A stretch of 64,000 nt of DNA from Gnetum montanum (taxonomy: Eukaryota > Streptophyta > Gnetopsida > Gnetales > Gnetaceae): the NCBI GenBank assembly GCA_015680685.1, contig MNCI01017633.1, positions 1-64,000 of the forward strand, in the 5' to 3' direction. Positions 58,121 through 64,000 of the stretch are shown piece after piece (position 1 is the stretch's first letter; each line of letters begins with the position of its first letter). The notes beneath the pieces were generated by a model that was not told where the DNA came from, searched no databases, and saw only the letters and a program-made list of their open reading frames with translations. A program made the translations under genes and the position numbers.

Positions 58121-61100
58121 TTATCCTGTCACTTGAGAATTATCATCAGCATTAGTTACCTTATCATTGACATTGCTATCTTTGATAGTAGATGTGCCGT
58201 CAGTTGATTCTATTTTTTCATTAACTTCATGGTCTGGAAAAATTTCATTCATCAAGTCAGGAGAAATCTCTTGAACATGCACCCAAGTCATCTCCCACAG
58301 ACTCTTTCCATCATTTGTTTTTGTTTTAATAAGCAATCCTCTAGCTTTCAGTATAAGAAGCATATTTTTCAATAATTCTGGTAGGAGTTCTTGAATCCTT
58401 TCAACACCTCTTCCTCTAAGCTTTGCTTTCATGTATTTCTCCATTCGGGTAAGCACACCAAACCATAAAGATTCAAAATTTGGCATACTAGAAAGCTGAT
58501 CTAATACTTGCAAAAAGAACTTTGACATAAGTTTAATTGCATGTTGAAGCGTAACTTCCATGCTTTTATATTCTTTGGAAGACCGAACTTGGGAGATCTC
58601 AAAAAGATCATCAAGCAGTTTAAAAATTAACCTTTCAAAACATTCGGACCAAGAGAATATTTGCAAAAGAGAAGCATCTACAGCTGATAAACACCGCTGT
58701 AAAGACAAAATGGCATGATTTCTAACATCGCCTCTTTGATCTAAACAAATCTTCTGAATAGAAAGCAGAAGACGTTGCCACATATCTCTTACATCTTGAG
58801 CAGAAATCAAGTTGTTTTCCTGTAAAACACCTATGGCAGCATACTCTCCAACAACACATTTTGACCATTGCGCAAGACATTTAACAGATCCCGCAATTAA
58901 ATCTAATGCTTTCAAAGACCTTTCTATTGTGCCAATTCGAGATTCTGCAAAAGCACGGGCAGCATCAATGCATAAGCAATAATTTACCTGATTAAGATGT
59001 GCACCCTCTACCATAATAAATGATAATGCTTCAAAGCCTGGCTCAGAAGCCTCAGGATGGCGAGCAGTGATTGATAGAAGGGAAGCAACAGTCCGCCAAC
59101 CTATAAGTGATTTGATATGTCCAGCATTAGCTTTCACAAGCTGCATGATTTCTTGTGTGATGCGTTCACAATAGACATCTGCCACACGAGCATCAAGTTT
59201 CAAAATCAACTGCAATGATCTTAAAAGTTCCTCTGCAAGATTTTCTTTATATGGAAGTAAGCGTTGACATACACGGAGAAGCCCAAAGACTGCTTTTTCC
59301 ACAAGAGCACAAGGCATATCAATGGTCTGTACAATATTTGCAATGTAATCATGAACACCCTGCCAAAGTATCATAATTCTATCACGGTTGTTTAACGTAA
59401 CAACAATCAATAATTGAAGACAGAAAACAGAAGTGTCCTCATCTTCTGAACCTTTTTGTGGTTTTCCTGCTGCCCAAATTAATGCTCGTGCTAAGTGTTC
59501 CAAAGACTGTGCTTGCAAAAATTTGCTTTCTTTGAATATACTGCTAATATTGCATTGCTGGATTGTTCCCACTGCACGCTGTTGAGCAGCAAGTTCCTGC
59601 TCAGTTGGCTGGCTCCTTGTTTCTTCAGAATCAAAATACAAAAACTGACTAAACCTTCCCATGAGACTAGATGATTTTCGTTTTGCAGGAACTGCAGACA
59701 ACTTCTGCGTAACTGGAATGCTAGTAGAAGCTTTTCCATTACTAGAATCACTGGAACCATCTGAATCTTCAGTGCCATCACTCCCTATTGAAGAGGGCAA
59801 CAACCCTAGCTTGTGCAATCTGATAATGCAATCAATTATATTTCTCCATCCAGTTCGGATATGATCTCCATATTTGTTGGCTATCATGAAAACTGTAACT
59901 GTTACAATCCTTGTCTTCATGTCATCACCAAATAGAAGAATGGGCTCCTCCAAAGATGCAGGTGTATTCAGAAGTGTTGTAAATTTACACAGAGAAACAA
60001 CCAAGTCATCTAGCACATGCTCCAAATGGTAAAAGGCAGCAAGCTTTGCTACGGCTTGAAAACCATCAATGCAAGTCTGAAGAATCTCTTCATCATTTGC
60101 ATTATCAAATATCACTGACATTGCAGCAATTGTTGGACCTGATATAATAATAAACATGTCTTGATCAAGCAAAGGTACAGAATCAACCATTATGTAAGGA
60201 GAAGTGCTTCTGGATTTCCTAATGAGATCTACCCATCGGCTAGGTGTCATCTCGGGGATTGCTGTGCTGTGTTCATACTGTGTCCTAATCTCATTGGTCA
60301 GAATAGAATGATACAGCTCAGAAAGCATTTCTCTTGGAAGATCATTACCACCATTTATGCGTCTGTTATTTTTTATAAAGTCTTCCTCTGACATCTTTTT
60401 CTTAACTTGAGCATTATGTCGATCTGTGTTAAGCAGGATCAAAGAGTACGCTAAAATGAATGCTGCATCCTTGTCAACAAGTATTTGGGGTGATTCTTCG
60501 AAATATCTCTCTGCAAATGCCTCCAAAACCCTCTGTATTTTCTGAGATTCCCCTGGTAACCTAAATGTCTCAAGAAATGTTCGAAGAGCCATGTCTATGC
60601 TCATTTCAGTGAAATCAAAAGTTTTGGCAAATTCATGCAATACAGATACCCAAAACTCATCATGATTGCCTAGGAAATCGCCCAAAGAACTCTTATCAAG
60701 ACCTGGTGTGTATCTGAAGAACCATGCAACACTTTTTGGCTCAAGATGATCTGGCAGAAGATGACAAGATTTTAGGAACTCTAGACCTTTCTTAGGCTCC
60801 CTATTAAAGTGATCTACACCAACCATTAGCTTTCTCTTAAGATACTTTTTCTGACAAACAAAGGTTACCCAGGATGATGGATCTTCATAATTATCACATG
60901 TTGATGTCCAAAAGGGCTCATATTTAACAATTTCCTTTATAGGTTTTAAGTCAGGACCTGGCAACTGTGTGCCTGTCCTCTCAACCATGTTCTGGACCAA
61001 TGCAATCAATCCTTCCAAAGCAAGAATGTGCATTGATGACAAGGGAAAGTCCAGACTTAAAGGAAATGCACTTTTTGACAATGCATTACCCACGTCCTCA

Positions 61101-62687
61101 AAAATATTGCTGCAAGTAATCTCACAATCAAAGTTTGCATACATCTCAAAGACAAATGTTGGCTGCCTACAAAAATCAACCATTGCTTCCATTGCAACTT
61201 CCTGTTGCTGGTATGAGGCACCATGTTTCCCCTGTGCAAGCCTTATTATAACACATGTGAAGAAAGCCTCCAACTGTAACTTTATATCTTTGCGCAAGTG
61301 ATGGTAGAGATTTAGTGCAATGCTGCATACTGTGGATAAAATAAGAGGACTTGGGGAAAGACCAAATCTCATCAAACTAGAAAATAAATCATCCTGTATC
61401 AAGGCTAGCAACTTTGGATGGCTTCGAAATGCAGGTCCTCCCAGCTCAATAGCAGAATTTATCAATCCAAGAGCAAAAAGTGGAACGTCCTCCTCAAATG
61501 CTAAGTGGGTTGGCCCAACATCTACTCCAAATGTGTCATCAACATTCAAAAGTGAGCACAAAAACTGGAAAATTTCAATAATAGCAGTGATCCCATTTGG
61601 TTCCTTAAGTGTCTCTGTGTCATCGGCTGATTTCTTTTCTCCATTTCCACTACCAGTAACAGCGTCATTTCTATGACAGGAAGAGTCCACGTGCACTGGA
61701 CTATGTATATTTGATCCCAGTGACTCTTTAAGTTCACTGGAATTTGTTTCACCATTACTAAGAGGGTTATTATTATTCTCCGTTTCACATCTACTTTCAC
61801 AATCAACTGCCTGCATAATAAATTTAGTTGTAAAGATTTGCAGTGACCTAAAAAACAATATATGTCCAGATTTCTAAGATTCTCAAGAAAAGAGGAAAAC
61901 TACAGCTGGAAAATAAAATTAAAAAATTCTTATGTTTTGGTCTTACATGAGAAGTCATCATACTGTTAGAGCTTTCTGCTTGGTTACCACAATTGGTACC
62001 TGGAACAAAATCAAGTAATCTAGCAAATATTGTCCGAACAAGCTCATGCATTGTTTGGCGTGCTGTTCGCTGAAGCAACTCTCCTTTTGTTCCTGCCTGA
62101 TGTACCACCCGGAAGCATGTATTCACTATTGTACAGACATCTTGATTGCTTAAAACTACTGAATTTTTACATTTCATGCATGCCAAAAGAACTTGCAGAA
62201 TCTTCATTAACACAACTTCCTCAGATGCAGAATCAGTTACTTCAAAACGACAACTAGTCACAGCATCCACAATGGAATGCATGGCCTCCTCGACATGGAT
62301 AGTGTTCAAGTCAAAAACTTCCATTGTCAGTATCTTGTAAATGGCAGATAAGGCCACCCCTGTTATTGGTGCCCCTGTTTCATCAGAACGAATCACATCT
62401 AGAAAGGGCTTCAAATACATAGAAGGATTTATCTGTTGCCATTCATCATGCCAGGAAAATATTTTCTTGCGCAATGACTTAAGTGAATGTATGAGAGAAT
62501 GCTCAAGTTGGTCATCACCAGACATATAAGTCCCTGCCCATCTGGCATTTCGCCTCATCACAGCCAACACAGCACCAACTTCTGTGTTAACCATGCAAGC
62601 TAATGCCCCTCTCTTGCTCATTTCTTCAAAGTTGTTGAGGTGCTGTTGCTTTTCTCTATATCCAGACTCATCAGTTGAAAACCCCAT
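58121..62687 (-). CDS. GNL1: ARF guanine-nucleotide exchange factor, GNOM family, GNL1-like
   Basis: Two coding exons, 62687-61947 (247 codons) and 61810-58121, joined in phase 0, give 1476 residues; Arabidopsis GNOM and GNL1 are about 1450. The N-terminal DCB part starts near residue 30 (GAVLAVMRRNARW). The HUS domain starts near 320 (FQFLCSLLNV) and has the N-[YF]-D-C box at 473-477 (NFDCE). The Sec7 domain spans about 572-750 with the catalytic Glu668 in FRLPGESQK. HDS repeats fill the rest. Sec7 loads GTP onto ARF GTPases at Golgi or endosomal membranes. Blocks such as ITGVALSAIYKILTMEVF, FALGLINSAIELGG and DKDAAFILAYS look closer to GNL1, which works in Golgi-to-ER COPI traffic, than to GNOM, as I remember those proteins. 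No stop or frameshift is seen. The ATG is the first of the exon. Vascular-plant paralogy could still make it a GNOM. Confidence 0.9.
61811..61946 (-). other. GNL1 coding intron (phase 0)
   Basis: Donor TCTCAT|GTAAGACC and acceptor TTATTATGCAG|GCAGTTGATT on the minus strand; 136 bases. Splicing joins MTSH to AVDCES and keeps the frame. Confidence 0.9.
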
Positions 62688-62796
62688 TATTCTTACTCCT
62701 GGTGACTTCGAAAGCTTTGGATCTGTAACCAGTGGGTGCTATGCGCCAGTATAAACTAAGCAATTCAACATTCTTAGGTCAACTTTAGTCTAATAC
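62688..62796 (-). other. GNL1 5' UTR, last part
   Basis: Sequence between a strong acceptor TTATTGGTTGCAG (ending 62797) and the ATG. No upstream ATG in good context is evident. Confidence 0.6.
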
Positions 62797-63972
62797 CTGC
62801 AACCAATAAGTTTCATCCGTATAGGAAACTCAGAGTTTTGTCAATAACTCAATTGCTTGAAAATCAATATTTACATGAGTTGGAATGCTCTCTATGTTTC
62901 AGTAACCAAACAAACCAGTCATAGTCATTTGGTTACATGTAATCTCACAAACCGTAACCAAATTAATTCAGGACTAATGACCATGCAATATCACTGTCAT
63001 TAACAAGTACAAAACGTCATGAAATAATAACTATGAGCTATGATACAAAGACATACATATTTTCCAGAAATTCCAACGACAAACTAAATCAGTTAATCAC
63101 CGGACCAAACATTCAGACAGAAAACGCCTTGGGTGTATTTTCAAATTGAAATGATTTTAAAAATTAGTAAAATTTTAATTATTTCAAACTTAGTGGAGTG
63201 TAAATATTTGTTAACCACCTTTTAAAATTAATGCATTGAACCTTAAGAAGGTCGGGGACTAGAACAAATCAATTGTCATAGAGATAACAAACAGGCATCA
63301 TGCAAACATGCAAACCTTCCAAAAATTTGCTTAGACTTTGGAATCCTGATTAAGTGCTAACACAATAGGCCCTGAAATAATATAAATATCTGAAAAACTA
63401 AAATGAACCTAATTATTTTGCAAAATTACTGCTTTTGCTTCATTCTATACTCCAAAACATATTAAAAATACATAAATAACATTGCAAAAATTGCACACAC
63501 CTATTTTAATAAAAGCAACCAACAGGTTTTTCCAACCAATGCAAACAGCAAGCTGTGCCAACAATCAAGCAAAGAATGCCTTTCACTTAAACGGCAATTT
63601 AATAAATCCTTCCTAGAAATTCAGAAAATAAAATAAAAAAAACAGCGTGGTGTGTAACCAAACGATTACGCAAAGTTATACGCATTAAGATTAACAAACA
63701 AATTTCACTTGTCATTTGCATAACAATTCGATTGATTGCACACAAATTTGCAAGTTAAAACAAAAACCCGAAACACGAAAAAGGGGCATAGTTTCTGCGT
63801 TTTCGACCTACAAATAATGCAAGAATCCCTGAAGGGAAGCTATAAATAAATTAAAATACCACCGAACAAAGACAATAGCGCTTGAATTGAGATAGTTCGA
63901 GCAAACTAACGACAGCAACAACCAAGTATCTAAGACATCAACATCTGAGAGAACGAACGAATCGAAACTCAC
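62797..63972 (-). other. Probable GNL1 5' UTR intron
   Basis: The acceptor at 62797 is good. The best donor seen is TTTGGT|GTGAGTTTCG at 63972, giving 1176 bases, but another donor may be used. The stretch has no gene. The first exon would then begin right of the window, along with the promoter. Confidence 0.4.
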
Positions 63973-64000
63973 ACCAAATGCAACAAATCTAACAGAACCA

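Noticed and set aside
59491-62529. Plus- and minus-strand frames overlapping GNL1
   Set aside because: Shadows of the GNL1 exons in other frames.
58121-62687. Assignment as GNOM proper
   Set aside because: Several conserved blocks and Leu706 look more like GNL1; the family is certain, the paralog only probable.

Overview
The window is AT-rich nuclear plant DNA. It holds one clearly intact gene, on the minus strand at the right end (CDS 62687 down to 58121). This encodes a large ARF guanine-nucleotide exchange factor of the GNOM family and looks most like GNOM-LIKE 1 (GNL1). Almost everything to its left is nested, decayed LTR retrotransposon sequence plus copies of a captured host gene. Dense nesting, long LTRs and low coding density suggest a large seed-plant genome, possibly a gymnosperm; the sequence does not settle the species.

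Region 1-10087 is a giant, imperfect palindrome with arms of about 5 kb meeting near 5401. Each arm carries an LTR end with an initiator-Met type primer-binding site, an AT-rich minisatellite, and a broken copy of a plant long coiled-coil gene (tentatively the DUF7653 / 'CAP-Gly domain linker' family). A third copy of that gene (15292-18750), with at least one intron retained, lies inside a Ty3/gypsy-like element between gag and the 3' ORF, where pol should be.

From 11499 to 55996 there are at least eight pieces of one Ty3/gypsy family (Athila/Tat-like by PBS and RT), called RE-1 to RE-8 here, plus one Copia element. The family layout, rebuilt from the pieces, is: LTR starting TGATGAG and ending CATCA, tRNA-Asp type PBS, gag with a basic N-terminus, protease, RT, RNase H, integrase, a noncoding 3' region with its own TATA box, a third ORF (ORF3, resembling the 'putative plant transposon protein' domain followed by coiled coil), polypurine tract, LTR. 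Plus-strand pieces: RE-1 (11499-22107), RE-3 (30558-35840), RE-5 (39008-40555). Minus-strand pieces: RE-2 (22108-30557), RE-4 (35841-38565), RE-6 (44486-51701), RE-7 (51702-54610), RE-8 (54611-55996). The Copia piece is 40556-44485. All coding regions in them carry stops or frameshifts.

The most unusual signal is in the promoters of this family. Just upstream of the LTR TATA box lies a fast-changing cassette of short dyad-symmetric boxes. A second copy lies inside the element, upstream of the TATA box that precedes ORF3. In each of the three elements where both can be read (RE-2, RE-3, RE-6), the internal cassette matches that element's own LTR rather than the other elements' cassettes.

Seven single-N joins (9525, 15833, 16614, 37790, 44189, 47252, 48956) mark assembly joints: four sit between near-identical duplicated ends, three where sequence is missing.
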